Positions 36,923-46,522 of a stretch of DNA of 64,000 nucleotides are shown here, piece after piece (positions within the stretch are counted from its first letter, which is position 1; every line of letters starts with the position of its first letter). Under the pieces are notes generated by a model. That model worked only from the letters and a program-made list of their open reading frames with translations. It was not told the DNA's origin and searched no databases. Made by a program: the position numbers and the translations under genes. Origin of the DNA: Paenisporosarcina sp049671445 (GTDB lineage: Bacteria > Bacillota > Bacilli > Bacillales_A > Planococcaceae). Location of the stretch: contig NZ_JBATUX010000028.1 in the NCBI RefSeq assembly GCF_049671445.1, forward strand, positions 1 through 64,000, read 5' to 3'.

Positions 36923-37978
36923 CTATTCCGTCTCCATTGGAGAGAGCACATATGCTTCTAATAGTGCTGCAGAATGTTTCAATGAATCAATATGTGTTCG
37001 TTCTAAAGAATGTGATGATTCGATACCAGGACCGAATAAGGCATGTTTAACATCAAAACCTGCTCGTATTGCAGCTGAAGCATCTGATCCGTAGTAAGGA
37101 TAAATATCCAATTTATATGCAATATTATTGTCTTTTGCTAAGTCAACCAACTTACGTGTTAAATCATAGTGGTATGGACCAGAAGAATCTTTCGCACAAA
37201 TCGATACGGTATATTCATCAGATGTTTGTCCATCCCCGATAGCACCCATATCTACTGCTATATATTCTACAACTTCTGAAGGAATATTTGAATTTCCTCC
37301 AAAACCAATTTCTTCATTGTTCGAAATATAAAAATGAGTCGTGTGTGGGAGCTTAAGTTTATTATCTATTATTGAAGAGATTAGTTGTAATAATAATGCC
37401 GTACTTGCTTTGTCATCTAAATGACGAGATTTAATAAAGCCTGAATCCGTTTGTTCAAATCTAGGATCAAAAGATACAAAATCTCCTACTTCTATCCCTA
37501 GAGCTCTTGTTTCCTCCGAATTCATAACTTTTTCATCTAAACGAACTTCTATATTTTCTACATTGCGCTCTAGAGCACTGGCATTTTTGTATACATGAAC
37601 AGTTGTTTGGTGCATAAGAATGGTTCCGCGAACTTTCTTACCAGAAGCTGTATGTATATAACAATACTCACCTTCAACAGAATTCCAGTTAAAACCGCCA
37701 ACCATAGATAACTTAAGACGACCGCTTCCTTTTACGTCTTTTACCATTGCACCCAGTGTATCGGTATGCGCTGTTAATAGTCTATGTTTAGTTGTATCGT
37801 TGCCAGCTATAGTTGCAATTAATGCCCCTTTATTGGTTTGTATATAAGGTACATTCAATTTATCCAAAATTGAAGCCATGTATTTCATAATTTCTTTGGT
37901 ATATCCTGAAGGACTTGCAATTTCTACAAGTTCTTTAAGTAGCTGCACTGTTTCTTTCTCTTTAAATGTGCTTGACAT
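36923..37978 (-). CDS. M42-family metallopeptidase (aminopeptidase)
   Basis: 351 residues. Two-metal ligands are visible in AHTDT, RHLDDK, NNEEIG, AVDMG and the late SHSLERTH. The family includes glutamyl aminopeptidases and the so-called endoglucanase CelM; B. subtilis YsdC is a relative. It probably trims peptides in the cytosol. The start ATG at 37978 is divergent from the membrane kinase gene with about 100 bases between. Confidence 0.88.
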   Translation of the reverse strand: MSSTFKEKETVQLLKELVEIASPSGYTKEIMKYMASILDKLNVPYIQTNKGALIATIAGNDTTKHRLLTAHTDTLGAMVKDVKGSGRLKLSMVGGFNWNSVEGEYCYIHTASGKKVRGTILMHQTTVHVYKNASALERNVENIEVRLDEKVMNSEETRALGIEVGDFVSFDPRFEQTDSGFIKSRHLDDKASTALLLQLISSIIDNKLKLPHTTHFYISNNEEIGFGGNSNIPSEVVEYIAVDMGAIGDGQTSDEYTVSICAKDSSGPYHYDLTRKLVDLAKDNNIAYKLDIYPYYGSDASAAIRAGFDVKHALFGPGIESSHSLERTHIDSLKHSAALLEAYVLSPMETE

Positions 37979-38082
37979 AGTAAACCCCCTATATGATAAA
38001 TATCATACCAAAATTCAGCATGTTGCGACACTGACAAATCATGTATGATATAAGTACGATAACTTTCCGACTGAGGTGAAAA

Positions 38083-39681
38083 ATGGACAAAACGCTTCTC
38101 CTACATAAAAGGAATCGATTGTTTATACAATTATTTGCAATTGGTTTATTATTTCATACGTTATTAAGTTTATTTATCCCTTATGAACACGCAACTTCTG
38201 TACCCATTATCGCTATTCTATTTTGTATCTCGTTATTTATTCTTTTAAAGCTAAAAATTAACAGTCAATTGTTGCAAATACTTTTAATAGCTGGCTTGAA
38301 CGGATACATCTTATATATAATCATTGATACACCTTACTATATACATATTATGCTCTTTGTTTTCCCTTTAATTGTAGCTTCATTATACCATTCAATTACA
38401 GCAAGTTTGATTCTTTTACCGATAACAATTATGGAAATTCTTTTTTTATTTTTCACTTACTTTGATCAGTTTAAAAAAACAATTGAATTTGTTGATTTAT
38501 ATGTTGTCTTGTTAATCGTTATCTTAATTAGTGTAACAGCAATTTTCCATTCTCTATTAGTCCGAAAAACCTGGTCTAATTTAGAGGAACAACAGATTTC
38601 TCTAGAACGAGCTCTTGATTCTAAAGAAGGTTATTTACACATGTTTTTTGAAAATGCAAAGGATGGCATAGCTGTTTTTGATTTAGATGCTCGTATCATA
38701 GAAGTTAACCCAGCATTTGAATTATTATATGGATGGAGTCGTGAAGAATGTATTGGCAACCGCGTTCCACTTGTTCCACCTGAAAACTCTGAAGCAGCTA
38801 AAGACCGTATGAAAAAAATCTTAAGTGGTGAAAGTTTCTATTCATTTGAGACAAAAGATATGAAGAAAGATGGTACTTTCTTCGATGCTCAGTTAACACT
38901 TAGTCCAATTTTCAATAAATGTGGTGATATGGTCGCGATGTCCGTCATTACGCGAGACATTTCGTATCGAAAAGAAGCAGAAAAACTCATCATTCAAGCA
39001 GAAAAATTAAAGTTAGCAGGAGAAATCGCAGCAGGCGTTGCGCATGAAATAAGAAATCCAATGACAGTGATTTCAGGTTTCATTCAAATGATGAATGAGG
39101 ATAATAATCACCCTTATCAATCCTACACAAAATTAATTGAATCTGAACTTGAACGAATTAATTTGATTATTAGTGAGTTTTTAATTCTTGCAAAACCTCA
39201 TGTTACGACAATAAAAGAATTCGATTTGGAGAAAATCATCCAAGATGTTGTGTTATTGTATACTCCAGAACTGAATATGAGAGGAATCTTGTTAACAGAG
39301 TCTTGGAATGCATCCAATGTTGTGGTGGCTGGTGAACAAAACCAAATTAAACAAGTGTTTATTAATATAGTTAAAAATGCTGTGGAGGCATTAGAAAAAG
39401 AAGGTTCACTTCATATATCTTCAAAACTTGAAAATGATGGTTTTATAGGCATTCACATTCGAGACAATGGACCTGGTATGACGAAAGAAGTACAAAAACA
39501 AATCTTTGAACCTTTTTTCACTACCAAAACAACTGGAACAGGTCTTGGCATGATGATTTCCCAGAAAATCATCCAAGAGCATGGTGGAAAAATCATGATA
39601 AATAGTCGCTTAAATAATGGAACTCTAGTATCTATATTATTACCCTATAAATCACCAAAAAAATCAGCGTCGTCCATTTAA
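38083..39681 (+). CDS. Membrane PAS sensor histidine kinase (KinB/KinC-like)
   Basis: 532 residues. Five or six membrane helices (to about 165), a PAS domain with PAC (about 185-300, including YGWSREECIGN and ITRDISYRKEAE), HisKA with AHEIRNPMTVISGF, then HATPase_c. The phosphoacceptor helix and the EFLILAKPH segment are those of sporulation kinases. No partner regulator is adjacent, as is usual for kinases of the Spo0F relay. GAGGTG precedes the ATG. Confidence 0.87.
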   Translation: MDKTLLLHKRNRLFIQLFAIGLLFHTLLSLFIPYEHATSVPIIAILFCISLFILLKLKINSQLLQILLIAGLNGYILYIIIDTPYYIHIMLFVFPLIVASLYHSITASLILLPITIMEILFLFFTYFDQFKKTIEFVDLYVVLLIVILISVTAIFHSLLVRKTWSNLEEQQISLERALDSKEGYLHMFFENAKDGIAVFDLDARIIEVNPAFELLYGWSREECIGNRVPLVPPENSEAAKDRMKKILSGESFYSFETKDMKKDGTFFDAQLTLSPIFNKCGDMVAMSVITRDISYRKEAEKLIIQAEKLKLAGEIAAGVAHEIRNPMTVISGFIQMMNEDNNHPYQSYTKLIESELERINLIISEFLILAKPHVTTIKEFDLEKIIQDVVLLYTPELNMRGILLTESWNASNVVVAGEQNQIKQVFINIVKNAVEALEKEGSLHISSKLENDGFIGIHIRDNGPGMTKEVQKQIFEPFFTTKTTGTGLGMMISQKIIQEHGGKIMINSRLNNGTLVSILLPYKSPKKSASSI

Positions 39682-39699
39682 ATGGAGACGCTGATTTTT
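39657..39699. terminator. Bidirectional terminator
   Basis: AAAATCAGCGTC/GACGCTGATTTT encloses the palindrome TCCATTTAAATGGA; T runs lie on both sides, between the convergent kinase and PepSY genes. Confidence 0.92.
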
Positions 39700-39705
39700 C
39701 TATTA

Positions 39706-40293
39706 TCATTCTTCGTTATCATCATCACTATCGTCGTCATCATCTTTAACAACTGATAACACAGCTCCGGAATTCGCGTCTACTTCAATATCTACTTCTT
39801 TATTGCCTTCTTCAAGTTCTATTTCATAATACGTTCGACCATTGTCTCTTTCAAGTTCAATTTCGGTTACAGTTCCAGCTGCTTCTTTTAGTGCTATTTC
39901 AATTGCTGCTTCATGAGTAATAGCTACATCACTTGAATCACTTTTCGTACTGTTATCATCAAGACCTGCTTCGTCATCATCTTTTGATTTATCTTCCTTT
40001 ATTACTTCCCCTGTAACGGCATCCAAGTCTAAATCATATTCATATCCATCTTTTTTAATCTCGACTTCATAAACAGAACCTGATAATTTTCTTTCAAGTT
40101 CAACTTCGGTCACAGTACCGTCAACTTTTGCTAAGGCTTTTTCTGTTATTTCTTCATTTGTTAATATGCTGGTTTTCTCTTTTCCATTGACACTTGCTTG
40201 ATCTAAATTCTGATTTGCTCCTGCTACCATTGCAACACTTCCAAGTACCAAAGCTCCTGCGACGATTGGGACAGTCATCCATTTGTTTTTCAT
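39706..40293 (-). CDS. Secreted PepSY-domain protein (YkoJ-like)
   Basis: 195 residues: signal peptide or anchor (to about 25), then two PepSY repeats (about 48-95 and 125-180), each with GTVTEVELER and a GEVI/GAVLSV end, and an Asp/Glu tail. PepSY domains are thought to inhibit proteases or bind cations. It is the last gene downstream of a two-component pair, like ykoJ in B. subtilis ykoGHIJ. Confidence 0.85.
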   Translation of the reverse strand: MKNKWMTVPIVAGALVLGSVAMVAGANQNLDQASVNGKEKTSILTNEEITEKALAKVDGTVTEVELERKLSGSVYEVEIKKDGYEYDLDLDAVTGEVIKEDKSKDDDEAGLDDNSTKSDSSDVAITHEAAIEIALKEAAGTVTEIELERDNGRTYYEIELEEGNKEVDIEVDANSGAVLSVVKDDDDDSDDDNEE

Positions 40294-40380
40294 TAATAAT
40301 TCCTCCTTTGTTTGATACTTTCATGTTATATGACCAACATGAGAGAACTCGGAGAGAATTATGAGAAATTGATGAGAAAT

Positions 40381-41106
40381 TTAATCGTCATCCGAATCAT
40401 CATCATCGTCGTCTTGATCATCCCATGTAACGGATAAAATTTCACCAGAAACACCATGTACCTGGATGACGGCTTCCCTGTCATCTTCCGATTCGATTTC
40501 AATTAAATAATAACCACCATCCGCTGTTTCTTCATAAGTGGTGTATTGTACTTCTCCATTTAACTGTGTTTTTGCAATCGTTATTGCTTGTTGCTTTTTT
40601 ATTAAAGCTTGCTCAGCGGTGCTTTGCTTTTCTTGGCTATCTAAAATAGTCCCTGTTATAGCGTCAACACTAAGAGTGATTAGCGTTTCGTCTTTTGCAA
40701 TGTCAACTGAATAAAGCGGTTTCTCAGAATCACTACTCAAAACGATTCGTTCAATCGTCCCTTTATATTCTTTAGAAATAATCGCTTGAATAGACTCCTT
40801 AGACTTAATCGGAAGTTGTTGATTGGCAGTTTGTTCTAGTATTGTAATTGATATAATATTGCCATTCGAATCTGCAACTACCTCATATAAGCCACCTGGA
40901 CGTTCTAACTTTGCAATATACTGGCTATTTTTTTGAATCAGATTAGAGACGGACCCTCCATACATTTCTACGATACGAGACTGTATGTCTTCCTTGGATA
41001 CTGTTTCTTCTCCACTCGTCAGTTTCATCACAAATATACTACCGACTACAAATATAATTAGTGTGATTACGAGCGGGAAAAACCAAGCTTTCCCGAAAAA
41101 TGTCAT
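40381..41106 (-). CDS. Membrane-anchored PepSY-domain protein (YkoI-like)
   Basis: 241 residues with an N-terminal membrane helix (about 8-28), three PepSY repeats (about 35-95, 100-155, 168-230) and a tail of a dozen Asp residues. Its place between the kinase and the second PepSY gene matches ykoI. The acidic tail suggests binding of metal ions or basic partners outside the cell; this is inference. Confidence 0.83.
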   Translation of the reverse strand: MTFFGKAWFFPLVITLIIFVVGSIFVMKLTSGEETVSKEDIQSRIVEMYGGSVSNLIQKNSQYIAKLERPGGLYEVVADSNGNIISITILEQTANQQLPIKSKESIQAIISKEYKGTIERIVLSSDSEKPLYSVDIAKDETLITLSVDAITGTILDSQEKQSTAEQALIKKQQAITIAKTQLNGEVQYTTYEETADGGYYLIEIESEDDREAVIQVHGVSGEILSVTWDDQDDDDDDSDDD

Positions 41107-41167
41107 AAGTACGCCTCCTTTCCTTTAAGGATAATGGATGAACATTAAAATTGAATGAGAAAAGGGA

Positions 41168-42520
41168 TTATTTTTTAGGCAATTCAAGCGTTATAGTGGT
41201 TCCAACATGCAAAACACTATTAATATCTAGCTTAATACCAAGACCTTCTGCCATTTCTTTGGCTAATGATAAACCTAATCCTGTACCACCCGTTTTACGA
41301 TTACGTGCTTCATCTACTCTATAAAAACGATCAAATACTTTAGGGATGGAATCACTAGGAATACCAATGCCTCTATCTATAATTGAAATTTTTATCAAGC
41401 TGGGAGCCTCTGTAATAGTTATATCTATTTCGTCCTCACTATATTTCCGAGCATTATCAAGTAAAATAAACAACAATTGCTTCAACTTTTTCTCATCTGT
41501 ATTGTAGATGTGAGTTTCAAAAGTTGATTCTATGATTAAATTAATTTCACGATGGTACGCTTGCTTCATTGAACGCAACGTCTGTTCTATTACTGTTACT
41601 AGATCTGTTTCCTCTCGATTAAATACCATTTCCTCGTCATAACGAGCAAGTTGCAACATTTGTTCAATCATATCACGCATTCGAACCGATTCTTGTAGGA
41701 TAGCTTCAGTAGCTTCATGGATGATCTTAGGATCACTAATCCCTCGACGATTAACAAGACTTGCATAGCTTTCAATCACTGTTAATGGTGTCTTTAATTC
41801 ATGCGATGCATCTGACACGAACTGTTCTTGTTTTTTATAATTTCGTTCCAACAAGGTCATCGTATCGTTAAACGTATGTTCTAGTTGTGCAAGTTCATCT
41901 TTACGATGTTCTGTCGTTTTGATTTGTTCGTAGTTTCCACTATTTTGAATCCGTTTCATAGCTCCAATTAAATGTTGGATGGGTTGGATAACAATTCTTC
42001 CAAGTACCATACTCGAGATTAGGATTGGGATAGCCCCGACTAGCGTTATGCTAATTAAAATCAGCTTTAATTCACTCAAATTTCGTTCAACATCAGTTAA
42101 TACTTGAATAACTTGTAATTGTGAAATTGAACCTGTTGAGTCAATGAATGGGATGGAGATGGTCAACATTTTTGAACCATTAATGGTATTTACTTCGTGT
42201 TTTTCTTTGGTGACTGATTCGACTTTCACTTCATTAATGCGATCTGTGGTATTTACTGCAACTTCTATTTCACCCGAAGTATTTACAATTCTAACTCCTC
42301 CATTACCTGGAGAATAAGCACGTAAAATCGTCGCAGGGTTTGTAGATTCGTTCATTTGACTTAAGGCATGTATTAAACTCTCAGATTCCGTTGTTAGTTG
42401 TTGGAGCTCTGTTTCGTACGTATTTTGGCTATAAATTAAATATATTCCAACGTTCGTAATGCTCAAAACTAACAACATTAATAGTGTCGAGTAGAGATGT
42501 ATTTTAGTTCTTAACTTCAT
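41168..42520 (-). CDS. Two-component sensor kinase (YkoH-like)
   Basis: 450 residues: two membrane helices (about 10-31 and 155-177) around an extracellular domain, HAMP (about 178-230), HisKA with SDASHELKTPLTVIESY, and HATPase_c with DRFYRVDEAR and GGTGLGLSLAK. It overlaps its regulator gene by 17 bases. Paired with PepSY proteins it probably senses envelope or cation stress. Confidence 0.88.
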   Translation of the reverse strand: MKLRTKIHLYSTLLMLLVLSITNVGIYLIYSQNTYETELQQLTTESESLIHALSQMNESTNPATILRAYSPGNGGVRIVNTSGEIEVAVNTTDRINEVKVESVTKEKHEVNTINGSKMLTISIPFIDSTGSISQLQVIQVLTDVERNLSELKLILISITLVGAIPILISSMVLGRIVIQPIQHLIGAMKRIQNSGNYEQIKTTEHRKDELAQLEHTFNDTMTLLERNYKKQEQFVSDASHELKTPLTVIESYASLVNRRGISDPKIIHEATEAILQESVRMRDMIEQMLQLARYDEEMVFNREETDLVTVIEQTLRSMKQAYHREINLIIESTFETHIYNTDEKKLKQLLFILLDNARKYSEDEIDITITEAPSLIKISIIDRGIGIPSDSIPKVFDRFYRVDEARNRKTGGTGLGLSLAKEMAEGLGIKLDINSVLHVGTTITLELPKK

Positions 42521-43226
42521 CTATTTGCTCCTTTAATACATAGCCTACTCCTCGAACAGTTTGAATATATTTGTGAGTTTCATTAAAATCAATTTTCTTA
42601 CGCAAATAACGTATATAGACGTCTACTACATTCGTTTCCCCGTAATAATGGTAGCCCCATACCGAGTCCAGAAGCTGTTCACGCGACAATACTTGATTGG
42701 GATGTTTCATTAAATGGAGCAATAAATCAAATTCTCTTGGGGTTAAATCAATCTTACGTTCTTTCCTTTTCACTTCACGTGTTTGTTCATGAAGAGTTAA
42801 GTCTCTATAAAGATGGTTAAACTTGTCGTCTACTTCTTCCACTTCATGATTGTGTTCGTGTTTTTTCATCCGCAAGTTAGCCCGAATACGCGCGAGTAAT
42901 TCTTCCATTTGAAAAGGCTTTGTTACGTAATCATTTGCCCCTAAATCAAGACCCGCCACTTTATCCTCAACACTATTTTTAGCAGTTAACAAAATGACCG
43001 GAACTGCCCTATCGTCTGCTCGAATACGGCGAAGTACATCAAGTCCAGGCAAACCTGGTAGCATTAAGTCAAGTAACACTAAATCCCACTCCTGCTCACG
43101 ATAGGTGATTAACCCATCCGTACCAGAATAAGCTATGCCCGTTATGTACCCTTCAAACTCTAACTCCAGCTGGAGAACACGGGCGATATTCTCTTCGTCT
43201 TCAATAATTAAGATTCGTTCACTCAT
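42504..43226 (-). CDS. OmpR-family response regulator (YkoG-like)
   Basis: 240 residues: receiver domain with IIEDEEN, phosphoacceptor Asp in LLDLMLPG and Lys in VTKPF, then a winged-helix trans_reg_C domain ending VRGVGYVL. ATG at 43226 follows GGAGGAG and is the true start. The longer open frame to 43385 runs antisense through a repeat element and should be dropped. First gene of the RR-kinase-PepSY-PepSY operon. Confidence 0.92.
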   Translation of the reverse strand: MSERILIIEDEENIARVLQLELEFEGYITGIAYSGTDGLITYREQEWDLVLLDLMLPGLPGLDVLRRIRADDRAVPVILLTAKNSVEDKVAGLDLGANDYVTKPFQMEELLARIRANLRMKKHEHNHEVEEVDDKFNHLYRDLTLHEQTREVKRKERKIDLTPREFDLLLHLMKHPNQVLSREQLLDSVWGYHYYGETNVVDVYIRYLRKKIDFNETHKYIQTVRGVGYVLKEQIDEVKN

Positions 43227-43326
43227 TGTGTGTTCTCCTCCAAATTTTTCCTTCATTCTATCAAAAAAGCTAAGAAAATCCTGGCAAAGTTTGCCCGGTC
43301 CTTTTAAGAAGAGTAACCATAGTAGC

Positions 43327-43451
43327 CTGTTGATTTCCGCTACGGTGGACGCTTTTCGCGGGCATGGCTTCAGTCTCCTCGTCACTGCGTTCCTGCGGGG
43401 CCTTCAGCTCATGCTATTCCCGCAGAAGTCGCCACCTGCGCTCCAGTCAAC
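43327..43451. repeat. Dispersed repeat family 1, full-length GC-rich element
   Basis: Ends TGTTGATTTCCGC and CTCCAGTCAACTG are inverted; inner arms GGTGGACGC / GTCGCCACC and GGCATGGC..CAGCTCATGC enclose TCCTCGTCACTGCG and TCCTGCGGGGCC. The whole can fold on itself. Elements of this design occur in many copies in Bacillales genomes. Confidence 0.8.
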
Positions 43452-43569
43452 TGATATAGACGGCAACTACGATTATAGGTTGGTTCTATCTCTCGCTTAA
43501 CTTAGAATCATTCGTGTCTTAGCAATAAGCAATTGATAGATTTTCTTGTTGGGTTACTACTCACTTCAT

Positions 43570-43800
43570 GGATTGTAGTGGAAGGCGGTGAGAAAACATG
43601 TGCTCCTGCGGTTACTCGTCGCAAAGATATTGGACGAATTACAGTTCCTCCAATATCTTTCCAGCGGGATTAGCGGGACAGGTGAGACCCCGCAGATCGC
43701 GAAGCGACCGAGGAGGCTCACCGCCCGCCCCGCGGAAAGTGTCCGCCTGTTTTCTGCATCGCTACGCTAGCTTCGAAACATGAAAGGGCGTTGAAACGGA
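43570..43800. repeat. Dispersed repeat family 1, long copy with insert
   Basis: It carries GTGAGACCCCGCAG, GCGAAGCGACCGAGGAGGCT and CCCGCCCCGCGGAAAGTGTCC, the core of the family, interrupted near 43600-43665 by a segment with a 12-bp dyad (AAAGATATTGGA at 43623, TCCAATATCTTT at 43649) and by a block shared with family 2 (TGCGGTTACTCGTCGC). Open frames here are artefacts. Confidence 0.75.
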
Positions 43801-43908
43801 AATTATCAATATAAATGAATCAATCTTTTTGTCCAAAACACCTGAAACACTGAATTTATGAAACTAAAATTACATACTTTATTATCTTTTTCAAAAAAGT
43901 CGCTCTCC

Positions 43909-45297
43909 TTAACGGAGTAGCGACTTTACAAGTTTAACTTTATTTTTATATGGAGGAAATACGAGATTAAGTGGCAGTTTTGTACTTTTCTTTAAAATTG
44001 ACTTGGCATGTGTAAATGCTTCAAAACTATACTTCCCATGATACCCATTCATTCCTGAAGAACCAACTCCGCCAAATGGCATATGAGCACTGCCTACATG
44101 AGAAACCGTATCGTTTATACAGCCACCGCCAAATGGTAATTCTTCTAAAAAGTATTGAATCGCATTGTCGTTTTCACTAAATAAATAGGCTGATAGCGGC
44201 TTAGGTAGTTTACGAATTTGGCGAATTGCCGTTTCTAAACGATCATACGATAATATCGGTAAAATAGGTCCAAATATTTCATCTTCCATCGATGGACTAT
44301 TCCATGAAACTCCTTCAAGTATAGTCGGCTCAATATAGAGATCTTCTTTATCCATATGGCCACCAGCAACGATATGATGACCTTCTTGGCAAATTAATTG
44401 CTCTAAACGATCAAATTGTTTGGCATTAATGATCCGTCCATAATCCGGACTAGATTGTACGTCTTTCCCGTAAAAATCTTTAAGCGTTTGTTTTAATAAT
44501 TTAATAAAATAATCCTTAACTTCGTGATGGACAAGTAAATAATCAGGTGCTACACAAGTTTGACCTGCATTTACAAACTTGCCCCAAGCAATACGTTTTG
44601 CTGCAACTTCTAAATTCGCTGTATGATCAATAATTGCTGGGCTTTTACCGCCAAGTTCCAACGTAACAGGTGTCAATCTCTCAGATGCAGCTTTCATCAC
44701 CACTTTTCCAACGGCAACACTGCCTGTAAAGAAAATAGTATCAAACGGTGCATGGATAAGTGCGGTAGTTTCTTCCCGTTCTCCTTCTACAACACGAATA
44801 TATTCGTATGTGAACGCTGATTCGAGCACTTTCCGAATGACTGCAGCCGTATGGACTGCTGATTCTGAAGGTTTCACAATGGCACAATTCCCTCCGATAA
44901 TAGCCCCAATAAGTGGTTCCATGACGAGTTGGAATGGATAGTTAAACGGTCCAATAATCAATGCAGATCCGTATGGTTCTCGAACAATAAAACTTTTTGC
45001 GGGTTGTAAATGAATAGCAGTTTTAACTGCTTCTGGCTTCATCCAGTCATCTAGATGCTTGGTCATAAAGCCGATACTATCAAGCACAAACCCTACTTCA
45101 GTTGCGTATGCTTCAAATCCACTTTTACGTAAATCTTTATAGAGAGCTTGCATGATTTCTTCTTCATGTAGTTGAATCGCATGTTTTAATTTAGCTAATT
45201 GTTGTTTTCTAAATGATGCTGATTTTGTGGCACCCGTGTAATAAAAATCATGCTGCAATCGAATCATCTGTTCAACATCTTGAGACGTGAAATTCAT
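43909..45297 (-). CDS. Aldehyde dehydrogenase, class 3 type (YwdH-like)
   Basis: 462 residues. NAD-binding FTGSVAVGK, general-base Glu in LELGGKSPA and catalytic Cys in NAGQTCVAPDY are all present; the length fits fatty-aldehyde/benzaldehyde dehydrogenases of the class 3 group. ATG at 45297 follows AGGAGTG; the frame extends to 45363 without a good site. It is a single gene flanked by repeats downstream. Confidence 0.9.
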   Translation of the reverse strand: MNFTSQDVEQMIRLQHDFYYTGATKSASFRKQQLAKLKHAIQLHEEEIMQALYKDLRKSGFEAYATEVGFVLDSIGFMTKHLDDWMKPEAVKTAIHLQPAKSFIVREPYGSALIIGPFNYPFQLVMEPLIGAIIGGNCAIVKPSESAVHTAAVIRKVLESAFTYEYIRVVEGEREETTALIHAPFDTIFFTGSVAVGKVVMKAASERLTPVTLELGGKSPAIIDHTANLEVAAKRIAWGKFVNAGQTCVAPDYLLVHHEVKDYFIKLLKQTLKDFYGKDVQSSPDYGRIINAKQFDRLEQLICQEGHHIVAGGHMDKEDLYIEPTILEGVSWNSPSMEDEIFGPILPILSYDRLETAIRQIRKLPKPLSAYLFSENDNAIQYFLEELPFGGGCINDTVSHVGSAHMPFGGVGSSGMNGYHGKYSFEAFTHAKSILKKSTKLPLNLVFPPYKNKVKLVKSLLR

Positions 45298-45356
45298 GTC
45301 ATCACTCCTGTCATTTATTTCTTTATTGTAACGAGATGTATCTTGCCATGCAAAAA

Positions 45357-45380
45357 TAGACACCTAAAAATCGGTGTCTA
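45357..45380 (-). terminator. Terminator of the oxidoreductase gene
   Basis: TAGACACC/GGTGTCTA with an 8-base loop and a T run on the minus strand. Confidence 0.85.
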
Positions 45381-45437
45381 GGTTTTTTCTCCAATTATTT
45401 ATGTTTAGATTTTAAAAATTTACACATAATAAGCTTT

Positions 45438-46376
45438 TTAAGTTAATAACTCATCAATCCATTGTTGCACGATCAAGCCTTCTTCAAATGATACGAGAGT
45501 TGCTTCACGTCCATTTTGTGCATCATGGCATGCATCCCATAACGTTGTAGGATGGTCCTTTAACTCGACTTTTATTTCAGGTTGATCACATTCACTCACC
45601 CATAGCTCTGACCAGTTTTTTATTGTCATTACCTTTTTAGTTCCAAACACTTTAAATAACAGGATTTCTTGTTGACCCATTCCACATAAACCATTGATAA
45701 CTAAAGGAATACCCGTGTCAGTTTTGCCGATTGCCGATGATCCAATTTCTGATAATTGTTGATCTTTCGGATAATTGGTTTGATGTGCTGAAAAAGAGAA
45801 ATTACCGAAAAGTCGGTACATGATTTGAAAGTAATGTGGAAATACTTCTCTTATAAAGCCACCTTGAGCTCTTGATCCAATCCAGGGATTTTGTTGCCAC
45901 TTCCTTGGCCAATGTGGAAAATATGTATGAAGTTCCACTCGCAGTATGTCACCAAGGTTATGGTTCCGAACTTCACTCATAAGAGTTTGAATAGCTGGGC
46001 TATACATGAGTGGAAAATGCATTGCCGTTAAAATATTCGCTTGTTTCGTGCTATCAACCATTAACTTTCCACTTTCCACATCGTGGGCAAGGGGCTTTTC
46101 TGACAATACCTTACATCCTTTTTTGGCAGCTTCCAAAGTTAAATGTGCATGACTATTAGGAGGTGTTCCGATATAGACCCAGTGTGGTTGGGTGTTGAAT
46201 AATTCCTCTAACGAAGACGCAATAGGTAACACATATTTATCAGATATTTCTTGTAAACGTTGTTTATTTTCATCAAATATCCCAATAATCTTACAATTAT
46301 TATTAGCCAAAAGTTGTTGAATAATACGTTCTCCGACAATTCCAGTTCCAATTATTGCAAAGGTTGTTTGATTCAT
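45438..46376 (-). CDS. Gfo/Idh/MocA-family oxidoreductase
   Basis: 312 residues. N-terminal Rossmann fold with IIGTGIVGERI and the family signature SEKPLAHDVESG (the Lys of EKP is catalytic), then an alpha/beta substrate domain. Substrates of this family are mostly sugars, inositols or pyranosides; nothing nearby narrows it. ATG at 46376 with AAGGAAG upstream is preferred to the GTG three codons earlier. Confidence 0.87.
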   Translation of the reverse strand: MNQTTFAIIGTGIVGERIIQQLLANNNCKIIGIFDENKQRLQEISDKYVLPIASSLEELFNTQPHWVYIGTPPNSHAHLTLEAAKKGCKVLSEKPLAHDVESGKLMVDSTKQANILTAMHFPLMYSPAIQTLMSEVRNHNLGDILRVELHTYFPHWPRKWQQNPWIGSRAQGGFIREVFPHYFQIMYRLFGNFSFSAHQTNYPKDQQLSEIGSSAIGKTDTGIPLVINGLCGMGQQEILLFKVFGTKKVMTIKNWSELWVSECDQPEIKVELKDHPTTLWDACHDAQNGREATLVSFEEGLIVQQWIDELLT

Positions 46377-46438
46377 AATACACACTTCCTTAATTTGATT
46401 TGGATTTTCTAAATAAATAAAAACTTATTAATTTAAAT

Positions 46439-46472
46439 CTTGAAAATATTTGTTTCAAGGTGTACCTTTGAA
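46439..46472. promoter_or_regulatory. Overlapping dyads, candidate operator
   Basis: CTTGAAA-N7-TTTCAAG is a perfect dyad, and TTCAAGG-N4-CCTTTGAA overlaps its right half. They lie between the divergent oxidoreductase and the 47-codon gene. Confidence 0.4.
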
Positions 46473-46522
46473 GGGTAAAGAACTTACAAATAATTAAGAG
46501 AATTTTAAAGGAGGATACAAAC

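Noticed and set aside
43227..43385. Extra 53 N-terminal residues of the response regulator
   Set aside because: The extension reads through a repeat element; the receiver domain begins at the ATG at 43226 with GGAGGAG before it.
43588..43783. Two 60-codon frames on the plus strand
   Set aside because: They come from the GC-rich repeat and have no family resemblance or conserved start.
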